Positions 36,339 to 45,055 of a DNA stretch of 64,000 nucleotides are shown one piece after another (the first letter of the stretch is position 1; every line of letters begins with the position of its first letter). This DNA comes from Gordonia polyisoprenivorans NBRC 16320 = JCM 10675 (GTDB lineage Bacteria > Actinomycetota > Actinomycetes > Mycobacteriales > Mycobacteriaceae). The position numbers and the translations under genes are program-made. The stretch lies in NCBI RefSeq assembly GCF_000241325.1, contig NZ_BAEI01000031.1:543337-607336 (forward strand), given 5' to 3'. The notes under the pieces were generated by a model. That model was given only the letters and a program-made list of their open reading frames with translations. It had not been told where the DNA came from and made no database searches.

Positions 36339-39300
36339 TCAGCGCAGGACGGTGAGCAGCGCGGTGCGCCGTGAGCGTGGGCCGTCGCCGAGATCGATGA
36401 CGGAGAAGTCGCGCCGGTAGCGGGCGCCCCGAGCGGCAGCGGCGAGGGCATCGGAGGACACCCGGTCGGTGACGAGGGCCACCGCGGCCGCCGCGGCGCC
36501 CAAGGCCGGCAGATTGGTGGCCGGCGCTGCGGCCAAGTGCGACAACGAGACCCGCAGCGACTCGGCGGCCAGGCGTGCGGCGACGACCTCGCCGGTCCGC
36601 TGCAGGATCACCGCGCGCACACCGTGCAGATAGGCACAGTGGGCATCGGTGGGCGGCCCGACGATCTCGATGGCGCGTTCGGCGGATCGGCGGGCTCCCG
36701 ACGGGTCGTCGGCGACCAGCAGATCGGCGAGCGCGGCGTGGGCGGTCGCGACGAACGCTTTCGGCGAGTCACCGGAATCGCGCAGACAGGTCTCGAGCAA
36801 CTCGACCGCGACATCCGGTGCGGAGACCGACAAGGCGATCGCCTGATGAACCCGGGTGCGGGAACTCTCCTCCTGAAAGCCCAGGGCGGCATGGTCATCC
36901 GCGGCGCGAGCGAACAGCGTTGCGGCACCCGCACGGTCGCCGAGGAGCAGGTGGCCGCGGCCGAGACGGTGCCGTGCCGCGGCGGTCAACCACGGATGCC
37001 CGGCGCGTTCGGCGGCGACGACCGCCCGCAGCGCCGACCGCCGGGACATCGACGGCGCAGCAGCGAACTCGGCGACGTCGGAACGCGCGATCTCCGCGAC
37101 GGCGGCCACCACCGGGTTCGGAGACCGCGATGCCCGCGCGAGGACGTGCGCGAGCCGTCGGGGCGAGCCGCTGACGGCCTCGACCAGCGGGGCGAGATGC
37201 TCGGGGGGCGCGTGCCGCCGAGCCGTCCGGCGCAATGCGGCACGGGCCCGGCCGGCTGCCCGATACCTGCCGAGGGCAATGAGATAGCCGGTGGCGCAGA
37301 GGAGTCCGGGAATCTCGGCCGAGTTGCCGCAGTCGGGGTTGCCGCAGTCGGGGTTGCCGCAGTCGGGGTTGCCGCAGCCGGGGTCGCCGCAGTCGGGGTC
37401 GCCGCAGCCCGCGACGGCTGCCTCGGCGAGGTCGCCGAGGTTCGGGTGTCCGCCGGTGCGCACCACCCGCCACAGGGTGATCGGCAGCAGCCGGGCGGGC
37501 GCCCCGGGGTCCGCCGGGTCGGGGTCGCCGACGGCGGAGTCGAGGATCGCGAGCACCGCGTCGGTGGTCTCGTCGAGCCGCGCGAAGGCCTTGATGATGT
37601 CGGTGCCCAACAGTGCTCCCGCGACGTCGGTCACGAGTCTGCTCGCCCAGTCGACCTTCTCGCGACGCAGTGCGGCCTCGCGCGCCGGATCGGCAGCGGT
37701 GCGGGCTCGCGCGAATTCCCGGACCGTCTCGGTGAGTCGATACCGGGTCGCCCCGTCGGGATGGTCGACCACGACGGCGAGCGAATGATTGCAGACCTCG
37801 GCCAGTGATCGCTCGGTCACCTCGGTGAACATCAGGGCGTCGTCGCGGCGGACATCACCGGGAAGCGAGGCGAGTACCTCCAGCGTGCGCTGTGCACTGT
37901 CGGGCAACAATTCCCAACTCGTCGAGACGATCTCGGACAAGGAGCGTCGGTGTCCGCCGCCGGTCGGGGTGAGGAGTTCGAAACGGGAATCGACACGATC
38001 GAGGAGGTCGCGCGGCGACAGGTGCCGCAACTGTGCGGCCGCGAGTTCGATGGCCAGCGGTGAACCGTCCAGGCGTGTGCACAGCTCGCCGAACACCGCG
38101 ACGTCGGTCGGTATCCCCGGTCGTAGTGCGCGAATCCGCCGCTCGAACAGTGTGGCGCCACGCTCGGGTGTCAACGGCGATACCGTGAGGACCCTCTCAT
38201 CGACCAGGCCGAGTCCGATGCGGCTGGTGGCCACGATGGTGAGATCGTTACGTCGGGAACGGATGTCGGTGATCAGATCGACAACGAAGTCAACCAGATG
38301 CTCGCAGCCGTCGAGCACGATCACCGCGCCGGCGGCGGCCAGGTGTGCCAGGGCGGCGCCGGCAATGCCGGCCGCGGACACCGAAGTAGCGGTTGGTGCA
38401 GCAGCGGTGGCCTGCTCGGGCAGCGCACCGCGGCCGAGCGCCGCCGCCACCGCCGCACGCACGTCATCGGGGGCACGCGCGGCGGACAGATCCACGAAGA
38501 CATTCATCGGGGCATGGACGGCGATGTACTCAGTGATCAAACGCGTCTTGCCGATCCCGCCGGGACCCAGCACCGTCACCACCGACGACTCACGCAGCGC
38601 CACAGCCAACTGCGTCATCATCTCGGCATCGGCGAGGTACTCGTCGGAGGGGGGTGGGGGAGTCCGTGGCAGCGGTGCGTAGGTGAGCGCGGCGCTGTGG
38701 GCCGCCGCCAGTTCGGGTCCGGGGTCGGCGCCGAGCGATTCGGCGAGCCCGGCGACGATCCGGGCGTGGATCTGCAAGGCGGCGTTGGGGTCTCCGGCGG
38801 CAAGGAGGGCCCGCATGTGTACCGCGGCGAGATGCTCGTCGAGTGGTCGGCGCTCGCGCGCAGTCGCCAACTCGGTGGCCACGATCTGCGGTTCGGTGCG
38901 CAACCGGTGGCGCCAGTCGGCCTCCTGCAGTGCACGATATGCGCGTTCGGTGCGCGCGGCGAGCCGTTCGCGCAGTTCGCCGTCCGGGAGGTCGGTGCCC
39001 GGCTCGCCACGCCAATTCTGCAGCTCGGCAGCGTAGCCGGTGTCGGATGACTGTGTTGACCGTGAGAGAGCCTCGGCGAGGGTGAGATCGGACACCGGTC
39101 CGTCGACGACGAGGCGATATCCCGCCGCCGACCCGGCAATCGTCCCGGCGCCGAGAATCCCACGGAGACGCGAAATCTGGGTCTGGACCGCCCCGTTCGG
39201 GTTCTGGGGAGGCCGGTCCGGCCAGGCGTCGGCGACGAGCGCGTCGATGCCGACGGGTCGCGGGTGAGACAGGACGAGTGACACCAGCAGGCTGCGCGCC

Positions 39301-39398
39301 CGCCCCGAGGTGACCGGCGTCGGCTCGCCCGCGGTGGTGAACACGCAGACCGGCCCCAGGACACCGATCCGCGGGTGGGTCCGGGGTGCCTCGGTCAC
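36339..39398 (-). CDS. AfsR/SARP-NTPase transcriptional regulator with internal CGNPD repeat
   Basis: The 1019-residue regulator has an N-terminal OmpR-like winged helix (RIGVLGPVCVF to QTQISRLRGILG, residues 8-85), a bacterial transcriptional activator domain (to about 245), an NB-ARC NTPase (Walker A VLGPGGIGKTRL near 275; Walker B AVIVLDGCEHL), and a helical C-terminal region. SARP proteins activate secondary-metabolite loci, so control of this locus is likely. Residues about 663-692 hold six CGNPD-type pentapeptides from a 15-base tandem repeat, which is unusual. It lies 15 bases downstream of the nitroreductase gene and three bases upstream of the DrrA-like gene. Confidence 0.87.
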   Translation of the reverse strand: MTEAPRTHPRIGVLGPVCVFTTAGEPTPVTSGRARSLLVSLVLSHPRPVGIDALVADAWPDRPPQNPNGAVQTQISRLRGILGAGTIAGSAAGYRLVVDGPVSDLTLAEALSRSTQSSDTGYAAELQNWRGEPGTDLPDGELRERLAARTERAYRALQEADWRHRLRTEPQIVATELATARERRPLDEHLAAVHMRALLAAGDPNAALQIHARIVAGLAESLGADPGPELAAAHSAALTYAPLPRTPPPPSDEYLADAEMMTQLAVALRESSVVTVLGPGGIGKTRLITEYIAVHAPMNVFVDLSAARAPDDVRAAVAAALGRGALPEQATAAAPTATSVSAAGIAGAALAHLAAAGAVIVLDGCEHLVDFVVDLITDIRSRRNDLTIVATSRIGLGLVDERVLTVSPLTPERGATLFERRIRALRPGIPTDVAVFGELCTRLDGSPLAIELAAAQLRHLSPRDLLDRVDSRFELLTPTGGGHRRSLSEIVSTSWELLPDSAQRTLEVLASLPGDVRRDDALMFTEVTERSLAEVCNHSLAVVVDHPDGATRYRLTETVREFARARTAADPAREAALRREKVDWASRLVTDVAGALLGTDIIKAFARLDETTDAVLAILDSAVGDPDPADPGAPARLLPITLWRVVRTGGHPNLGDLAEAAVAGCGDPDCGDPGCGNPDCGNPDCGNPDCGNSAEIPGLLCATGYLIALGRYRAAGRARAALRRTARRHAPPEHLAPLVEAVSGSPRRLAHVLARASRSPNPVVAAVAEIARSDVAEFAAAPSMSRRSALRAVVAAERAGHPWLTAAARHRLGRGHLLLGDRAGAATLFARAADDHAALGFQEESSRTRVHQAIALSVSAPDVAVELLETCLRDSGDSPKAFVATAHAALADLLVADDPSGARRSAERAIEIVGPPTDAHCAYLHGVRAVILQRTGEVVAARLAAESLRVSLSHLAAAPATNLPALGAAAAAVALVTDRVSSDALAAAARGARYRRDFSVIDLGDGPRSRRTALLTVLR
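37323..37412. repeat. Six-unit 15-bp tandem repeat inside the SARP regulator gene
   Basis: Six consecutive 15-base units (consensus GTTGCCGCAGTCGGG on the plus strand, with the last two starting GTCGCC) are in frame and encode CGDPD, CGDPG, CGNPD three times, then CGNSA. Units are 15 bases, so copy-number change would not break the frame. The first three plus-strand copies are identical, indicating recent expansion. Confidence 0.9.
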
Positions 39399-39413
39399 GA
39401 TGTCAGGCCGGGG

Positions 39414-39986
39414 TCACTTGGCGGCGGTGAACGGCTCGCCCCACCTGCCGGCGAACGCGATCTCGCTCAGCGGCAACCGTTCTCGGGGTTGGCTGTCGCG
39501 GTCGGCGACGTCGGGGTCGAGTAGCGTGGGGTCGTCGGCGAGGCGGCCGAGCGCGAGTATCACCATCGGCCGCTTGTCGGCCGGGACGTCGAATGCCGCG
39601 CGTGCGGCGCTCGCGTCGAAGCCGGCCATGGGATGGGGGTTGATCCCCATCGAGACCGCCTGGATGCTCATCTGGGCCACCGCGAGACCCAGGTCGACGG
39701 CGCCGTAGTCGTGCAGCTTGGCGTCGTCGGCGGCGTCGCTGGTGCACAGCAGGATCAGGGCGCCGGCCGATGGCGCCCACCCCTTGTTGCCGCGATTGAG
39801 GGCGGCGGCCAGCTGCCCGAACGTTTCGTCGCCGCGGAGACCGACGACGAAGCGCACCGGCTGGATTCGCCCCCACGTCGGCGCCCACCGCCCGGCCTCG
39901 AGGATGTCGGTGATCTCTTCGGTGCTGATCGTGGCGTCGGGGTCGTATCCCCGCGCGCTCCAGCGTTCTTCGATGAGTTCGTGCAC
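39414..39986 (-). CDS. Nitroreductase family protein
   Basis: The 190-residue FMN-type protein has the family blocks IEERWSARGYDP, EAGRWAPTWGRIQPVRFVV, LAAALNRGNKGW, VDLGLAVAQMSIQAVSMGINPHPMAGFD and VILALGRL. GTG 39986 is preferred since it gives a normal length and a TAGTCT hexamer ends seven bases upstream. It is the first gene of the minus-strand operon leading to the SARP regulator. It could be an oxidoreductase for a pathway intermediate or a generic housekeeping enzyme; the sequence does not decide. Confidence 0.8.
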   Translation of the reverse strand: MHELIEERWSARGYDPDATISTEEITDILEAGRWAPTWGRIQPVRFVVGLRGDETFGQLAAALNRGNKGWAPSAGALILLCTSDAADDAKLHDYGAVDLGLAVAQMSIQAVSMGINPHPMAGFDASAARAAFDVPADKRPMVILALGRLADDPTLLDPDVADRDSQPRERLPLSEIAFAGRWGEPFTAAK

Positions 39987-40137
39987 GCCGTCGAGACTAC
40001 GTCGTCGTCTCGTGGCCGGCCGGCCGGCGAGCGCAGCGTGGCTGTCCTGCGCGGCGCACGAACTGGGCACTGTGGCCGAGGCCATCTCGGGCGAGCGCTG
40101 TGACCCGACCCGCCGGGGCTTTGCTCCGCGACACCGC

Positions 40138-40899
40138 TCAGCGCGGTTCGGTATCGGCGACCTGGTCCTCGCGGAGGTTCTCGCGCATGGTCGCGAGCCA
40201 TGCGCGGTATTCGGCGTACACCGTGGTCAGCGCCTCGGCGGGCCAGCCTTCCGGGAGCAGCTCGTCGGGCAGCAGTGGGTCGGTCTGCAGGTGATGTACG
40301 GCGGCGACCATGATCCGGAACCGCCTCGGCTCGTCGGCCGCACCCCGGTCGGCGACATCGTCGAGAGCGTCGAGGAACGCGTGGCCCCGGCGCGACCAGG
40401 CGTCGAGATCCCACAACCGGTGGGTGAGTTCGGCGGAGCCCGACAGTGGGCGGGCCTCGAAGCAGGTCGACACCTCGAGGAGACGGGCCGAGAACGGTCG
40501 GTCCAGATTGGCGGGCCGGGTCCAGACGCCCTCGCGCAGTTGCGCAACCCGTTGGCGTGCCATTTCCGAGCGCAGGGCGACCCGGTCGGCGGCGTCGCGT
40601 CCGGTGGTGGTGACGACTGCCATCTCCCACAATCCGGTCCACGGCCGGCGTTCGGGGGGTTCGACGTCACGCTGGCGCTGTACGAGGCGCTCGGACAAGG
40701 TGTGGCCGGCATCGTCGCGGATGAGGTCACCGCCGGCCACCATGCGCGTCAGCGCCACCCGTGTCGTGGACTCCGCGATGCCGAAAAGCCGCATGGCGCC
40801 GACGATCTCGCGCACCGTCAGCGTCGGTGGGTGAGCACCGAGGAGCAGGCTCAGGATCGCCGAGCGCGCCGGAACGGGAGGCGCGAGCGGATCGGTCAT
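40138..40899 (-). CDS. PaaX-family transcriptional regulator
   Basis: The 253-residue protein has the PaaX N-terminal winged helix (SAILSLLLGAHPPTLTVREIVGAMRLFGIAESTTRVALTRMV), the middle domain (RRPWTGLWEMAVVTTTGRDAADRVALR) and C-terminal domain (SRRGHAFLDAL and FRIMVAAVHHLQTDPLLPDELLPEGWPA). PaaX senses phenylacetyl-CoA in E. coli; actinobacterial homologues have varied ligands. It is divergent from an acyl-CoA dehydrogenase gene with palindromes between, so that gene is the likely target. Confidence 0.87.
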   Translation of the reverse strand: MTDPLAPPVPARSAILSLLLGAHPPTLTVREIVGAMRLFGIAESTTRVALTRMVAGGDLIRDDAGHTLSERLVQRQRDVEPPERRPWTGLWEMAVVTTTGRDAADRVALRSEMARQRVAQLREGVWTRPANLDRPFSARLLEVSTCFEARPLSGSAELTHRLWDLDAWSRRGHAFLDALDDVADRGAADEPRRFRIMVAAVHHLQTDPLLPDELLPEGWPAEALTTVYAEYRAWLATMRENLREDQVADTEPR

Positions 40900-40930
40900 C
40901 GCATCCGGACGTTACACCGCGCATCGCCTG

Positions 40931-40985
40931 CGCCGATGAATCGGCGCCATTACATCATTGCTTCAGTTGATCCATGTGTGTAATG
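40931..40985. promoter_or_regulatory. Candidate PaaX-like operators between the divergent regulator and acyl-CoA dehydrogenase
   Basis: Two inverted repeats lie in the short intergenic region. CGCCGAT-GA-ATCGGCG (40931-40946) is a perfect 7-2-7 palindrome. CATTACA (40948-40954) and TGTAATG (40979-40985) form a perfect inverted pair whose half-site centres are 31 bases apart. The second partner is nine bases before ATG 40994. Confidence 0.5.
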
Positions 40986-40993
40986 CTCGGTGG

Positions 40994-42649
40994 ATGGCCA
41001 CCCACGAAGTGACGAATCAGGTTCCTCCGCTGCGCGATGCGAATCCGGCCCGGTCCCCGGTCGTCGCCGACGCCATGCGGTATCTCGGCCTGAGCGCCGA
41101 CGACATCGGTGCAGTCGAAGCGCTCGGCGCACTGGCGGGCCGCGCGGAGACCCTCGCGCTCGGGGATCTGGCCGAACAGCATCCGCCCGTGTTGCAGGTG
41201 TTCGACCGCTACGGCCACCGGATCGACGAGGTCTCCTACGACCCCGCCTATCACCAACTCATGGACCACGCGATAGGTCATGGGCTGCACGCGGCGCCGT
41301 GGGCCGATCCGTCCCCGCACGCCCATCTGCGTCGAGCCGCGCAACTCAGCGCCTGGGGACAGGTCGACGCCGGGCACCTGTGTCCGGTCTCGATGACCTA
41401 TGCCGTCGTCCCGGCGTTGCGGGCCGCACCCGAACTGGCCGCAACCTATGAACCACTGCTGAGTTCGCGCGTCTACGACCCAGGCCTGCGACCTCCGCGC
41501 GGCAAGCGTGGACTGATCGCGGGGATGTCGATGACCGAGAAGCAGGGCGGCTCCGACGTTCGGGCGAACACCACGACCGCGGTGCGCCACCGCGACGGTA
41601 CCTATCGGATCACCGGACACAAGTGGTTCACCTCCGCGCCGATGTCGGATCTGTTCCTCGTGCTCGCGCAGGCCCCGGACGGACTGACCTGTTTTCTCGT
41701 CCCGCGGGTACTGCCCGACGGCACCCGCAATCCCTTTCTGCTGCAACGGCTCAAGGACAAGCTCGGCAATCACTCCAATGCCAGCAGCGAGGTGGAATAC
41801 GACGACACCGTGGGCTGGCGGGTCGGGGATGAGGGTGCCGGGGTCAAGGTCATCGTCGAGATGGTCAACCTCACCCGCCTCGATTGTGTGCTGGGGACCG
41901 CGACGGCAATGCGCACGGGCGTCACACAGGCGGCCCACCATGCCGCACACCGCCGCGCATTCGGCACGACATTGGCCGATGCGCCCCTGATGCGCAACGT
42001 GCTGAGCGACCTCGCCGTCGAGGCCGAGGCGGCGACGACGGTGGCGTTGTGGCTGGCCGATCTGACCGATGTCGCGACCCGTGGTGATGAGCGCGCCGGC
42101 CTGCTCCGGCGAATCGCGTTGGCGGTCAGCAAGTATCACGTCTGCAAGCGCGGGCCCGTCCACGCCGCGGAGTCGTTGGAATGCCTGGGTGGCAACGGGT
42201 ATGTGGAGGACTCGCGCATGCCCAGGTTGTTCCGGGAGTCGCCACTCCTGTCGATCTGGGAGGGCTCGGGCAACGTCGCCGCACTGGACGTGTTGCGGGC
42301 CATCGCCAGACAGCCGGAGACGCTCGGGGTGTTCCTCGACGAGGTGAAGCGGGCGGGTGGGGCCGACCGGCATCTGGACCGGGCCGTCGCCGATCTCGAA
42401 TCGACCTTCGGCGCCCTCGATCCCGCCGACACCGATGCCCTGCAGTACCGTGCCCGTCGCATCGTCGGGGACATGGCGATGGTGCTGCAGGGTTCGCTGC
42501 TGGTGCGCTTCGGTCACCCGGCCGTTGCCGACGCCTTCACCGCGAGCCGACTCGGCGGTGAGCGGGGAGACGTCTTCGGCACACTCGCCGCAGGCGTCGA
42601 CACCCGGTCGATCATCGAGCGGGCCACACCGAAGATCAGCTCCCGCTGA
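40994..42649 (+). CDS. Acyl-CoA dehydrogenase, AidB-like
   Basis: The 551-residue flavoprotein is longer than ordinary acyl-CoA dehydrogenases and matches the AidB-like subgroup. It shows CPVSMTYAVVPALR, GMSMTEKQGGSDVRANTT, GHKWFTSAPMSDLFLVLAQ, RLKDKLGNHSNASSEV and the C-terminal ECLGGNGYVEDSRMPRLFRESPLLSIWEGSGNV block. It probably oxidises a branched or unusual acyl-CoA. It is divergent from the PaaX-like gene and its last 14 bases overlap the end of the convergent MFS gene. Confidence 0.88.
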   Translation: MATHEVTNQVPPLRDANPARSPVVADAMRYLGLSADDIGAVEALGALAGRAETLALGDLAEQHPPVLQVFDRYGHRIDEVSYDPAYHQLMDHAIGHGLHAAPWADPSPHAHLRRAAQLSAWGQVDAGHLCPVSMTYAVVPALRAAPELAATYEPLLSSRVYDPGLRPPRGKRGLIAGMSMTEKQGGSDVRANTTTAVRHRDGTYRITGHKWFTSAPMSDLFLVLAQAPDGLTCFLVPRVLPDGTRNPFLLQRLKDKLGNHSNASSEVEYDDTVGWRVGDEGAGVKVIVEMVNLTRLDCVLGTATAMRTGVTQAAHHAAHRRAFGTTLADAPLMRNVLSDLAVEAEAATTVALWLADLTDVATRGDERAGLLRRIALAVSKYHVCKRGPVHAAESLECLGGNGYVEDSRMPRLFRESPLLSIWEGSGNVAALDVLRAIARQPETLGVFLDEVKRAGGADRHLDRAVADLESTFGALDPADTDALQYRARRIVGDMAMVLQGSLLVRFGHPAVADAFTASRLGGERGDVFGTLAAGVDTRSIIERATPKISSR

Positions 42650-44156
42650 TCGCGTCCTTCGGGTTCCGCATCACGACAGCGAGGACGACCGCGAGCACGG
42701 TGAGTGTGATCACTGCGGCAAGCGAGGCGGCGTGGACCCCGTCGACGAAGGCCGCGCGGGCGGCGTCGGCGAGGTCGGTGCCGTCGGCACCCATGCCGGT
42801 CGCCCGATGCAGGGTCTCGCCGAGGGTGTCGCCGAACCCGGCTCCCGAGCTGTGCTCGCGGAACACCAGCGTCGCCAGCGAGCCGAGCAGCGCAAGACCG
42901 AGCGCGGTGCCCAGCTCGAAGCTCGTCTCGGAGATGCCGGACGCCGCACCCGACCGTTCGGGCGGAACCGAACCGACGACGACGTCGGAGACCAGGCTGA
43001 ATTGCACGCCGTAACCGATACCGGCGATCGACGTCGACACCAGATAGATCCACAGCGGGCTGTCGGTGGACAGCCACAGCAACCCGAGGTTGCCCAGCGC
43101 GGCGAGCACCACCGACCCGATGAACGCGGTGCGGGTACCCACCCACGCCGAGACCCGGCTGGCACCGATCGAGAAGACGGCGACGGCGATCGCCATCGGC
43201 AGACCGGCCAATGCCGCGGCCAGGACGTCATGACCCATCACCGATTGCAGGTACACGCCCGTCAGATACGACATGCCGCCCAACGCCATCATGCCCACGA
43301 GCGCGCAGGCGACCGCGGCACTGAAGGCGACGTTGCCGAACAGCTTGAGGTCGAGCAACGGGGCACGGGTACGACGTTGCTGCAGGAGGAACGCCGCGAA
43401 CATGATCACGCCAAAGACACCGATCACCGCGACGACCGGGGTGACACCGTCGGCGGCCATGGTCTTGATCGAGTACACGATCGGCAGGATCGCCAGCAGT
43501 GACAACGCCACGCCGAGGAAGTCGAAGGGGTCGGTCGACGGCGCGCGGTACTCGGGAACCAGGCGCGGGGCGAGCACGAACAGCACGGCCAGTACCGGCA
43601 CGTTGATGAGGAATACGACGCCCCACCAGAAGTGGTGCAGCAGAACGCCGCCCACCACCGGACCGATGGCCGAACCGCCCGCGAAGGCGGCCGTCCAGAC
43701 GCCGATCGCGCGAGCGCGATCGCGGGCATTCGGGAACATGTTGGCGATCAACGAGAGACTCGACGGCATCAGGGTCGCACCGCCGATGCCCATCAGTGCG
43801 CGGGCGGCGATGAGGACGCCGGCGCTCGGCGCGAAGGCGGCGATGACCGAGGCGATGCCGAACATCGCGGCACCGGCGAGCAGGATCCGTCGCCGACCGA
43901 GCCGGTCGCCGACATTTCCCATCGTGATCAGCAGACCGGCGATGAGGAAGCCGTAGATGTCGAGAATCCAGAGTTGCTGGGCGGCGCTGGGGTCGAGCGC
44001 ATCGGTGATCGACGGGATCGCCAGATAGAGCACCGAGAAGTCCATCGACACCAGCAGCACGGGCAGCGTCAACACGGCCAGCCCGAGCCAGGTACGGCGA
44101 TCGGCGACCGAGGTGTCCCGGTGGCGCTGATCGGTCGTGCGGCATTCGGTGGTCAT
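42636..44156 (-). CDS. DHA2-type MFS drug efflux transporter
   Basis: A 506-residue, 14-helix MFS protein with DFSVLYLAIPSITDAL (motif D1-like), GNVGDRLGRRRILLAGA (motif A), RALMGIGGATLMPSSLSLI (motif B) and GGSAIGPVVGGVL (motif C), typical of QacA/SmvA-type antiporters. ATG 44156 has GGAG about nine bases upstream. A TetR regulator is divergent, the usual arrangement for inducible multidrug pumps. Confidence 0.9.
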   Translation of the reverse strand: MTTECRTTDQRHRDTSVADRRTWLGLAVLTLPVLLVSMDFSVLYLAIPSITDALDPSAAQQLWILDIYGFLIAGLLITMGNVGDRLGRRRILLAGAAMFGIASVIAAFAPSAGVLIAARALMGIGGATLMPSSLSLIANMFPNARDRARAIGVWTAAFAGGSAIGPVVGGVLLHHFWWGVVFLINVPVLAVLFVLAPRLVPEYRAPSTDPFDFLGVALSLLAILPIVYSIKTMAADGVTPVVAVIGVFGVIMFAAFLLQQRRTRAPLLDLKLFGNVAFSAAVACALVGMMALGGMSYLTGVYLQSVMGHDVLAAALAGLPMAIAVAVFSIGASRVSAWVGTRTAFIGSVVLAALGNLGLLWLSTDSPLWIYLVSTSIAGIGYGVQFSLVSDVVVGSVPPERSGAASGISETSFELGTALGLALLGSLATLVFREHSSGAGFGDTLGETLHRATGMGADGTDLADAARAAFVDGVHAASLAAVITLTVLAVVLAVVMRNPKDAISGS

Positions 44157-44253
44157 GAGGAGGGCTCCGTATCTGATGTCTGGGTGTTGGTGTCTGGGTA
44201 TCTGGTGTCCGGATTCTGCATCCGGGGGTTCGCGTCGTCGCGGGTCGGCGCCC

Positions 44254-44268
44254 GCGTACGACGTACGC
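44254..44268. promoter_or_regulatory. Candidate TetR operator
   Basis: GCGTACG-A-CGTACGC is a perfect 15-base palindrome in the mfs-tetR intergenic region. A related GGTACGCTGTACGC element lies at 44289-44302, just before the tetR coding region. Spacing suggests two operators covering the promoters of both genes. Confidence 0.55.
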
Positions 44269-44342
44269 TCATAGACGGTACGGATATGGGTACGCTGTAC
44301 GCAAGTGGAAAATTCCCGGTGCGGGGTGAGGGGAGCGTGGTG

Positions 44343-45044
44343 GTGGCCCAGTCGGTCCAGAAGCTGACGTCGTCGGCGATCGTCGAGGCAGCCATCGTCG
44401 TCGCCGACCGTGACGGGCTCGACGCGCTGTCGATGCGCCGGATCGCCGACGAACTCGGCGTCGGCGCGATGTCGCTGTACCGGCACATCGCCGACAAGGA
44501 CGCGTTGCTCCACGCCATGGCCGAGGAGATCGGCACCCGGTTTCCCTATCCGGTGCAAGATTGCTCACCCACGTGGCGCGAGCGCATCGAGATCGCCGTC
44601 GACGTCGACTGGGCGCTCTACCAACGCCATCCATGGGTGGTGCTCGCGTATGCGACGCCGCGCTACGCCTTCGGGACCGAGTCGCTGGCCGGACTCGATT
44701 GGCTGATCGCCGGATTCGTCGACGTCGGTGTCGGGCACGTGCGGGCCGCGGAGATGGCCCTGGCGTTCTGGTCGTTCGTGAACGGCGTCGCGCTGGCCGC
44801 CGTCGGCGAACAGCTTCTCAGTGAGCAACTCCGGCGCCCGGGTGCCGAGGCGTCGCCGTCGCCGGCCGGCGGTCTGGCCGACCTGATCGCCGGGCGGCTC
44901 GCCGTCGACCCGACGACCCTGCCGCAGCTGGCCGCCCTCGCCGGCAACCCGGACGCGACCCGACTCTCGGACCCACGAGCGGTGCTCGACGCCGGGCTTC
45001 GCGTGCTGTGTGCGGGTTTCGCCGCCGAAGTGTCGGGTGGCTGA
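44343..45044 (+). CDS. TetR-family regulator with TetR_C domain
   Basis: The N-terminal helix-turn-helix reads KLTSSAIVEAAIVVADRDGL then IADELGVGAMSLYRHIADKDALL, and the C-terminal domain (from WRERIEIAVDVDW) matches the TetR_C class common in actinobacterial efflux regulators. GTG 44343 lies seven bases after AGGGGAG; GTG 44337 or 44340 and ATG 44286 are in-frame alternatives, but 44286 would put the second palindrome inside the gene. It probably represses the divergent MFS pump and itself. Confidence 0.85.
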   Translation: MAQSVQKLTSSAIVEAAIVVADRDGLDALSMRRIADELGVGAMSLYRHIADKDALLHAMAEEIGTRFPYPVQDCSPTWRERIEIAVDVDWALYQRHPWVVLAYATPRYAFGTESLAGLDWLIAGFVDVGVGHVRAAEMALAFWSFVNGVALAAVGEQLLSEQLRRPGAEASPSPAGGLADLIAGRLAVDPTTLPQLAALAGNPDATRLSDPRAVLDAGLRVLCAGFAAEVSGG

Positions 45045-45055
45045 GAGTCTCGGAC

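Noticed and set aside
37323..37412. Possible CRISPR array
   Set aside because: Units are contiguous, 15 bases, in frame and without spacers; this is a coding minisatellite.
40955..42517. A 520-codon minus-strand frame opposite the acyl-CoA dehydrogenase gene
   Set aside because: It mirrors the codon structure of the sense gene and shows no recognisable motif.
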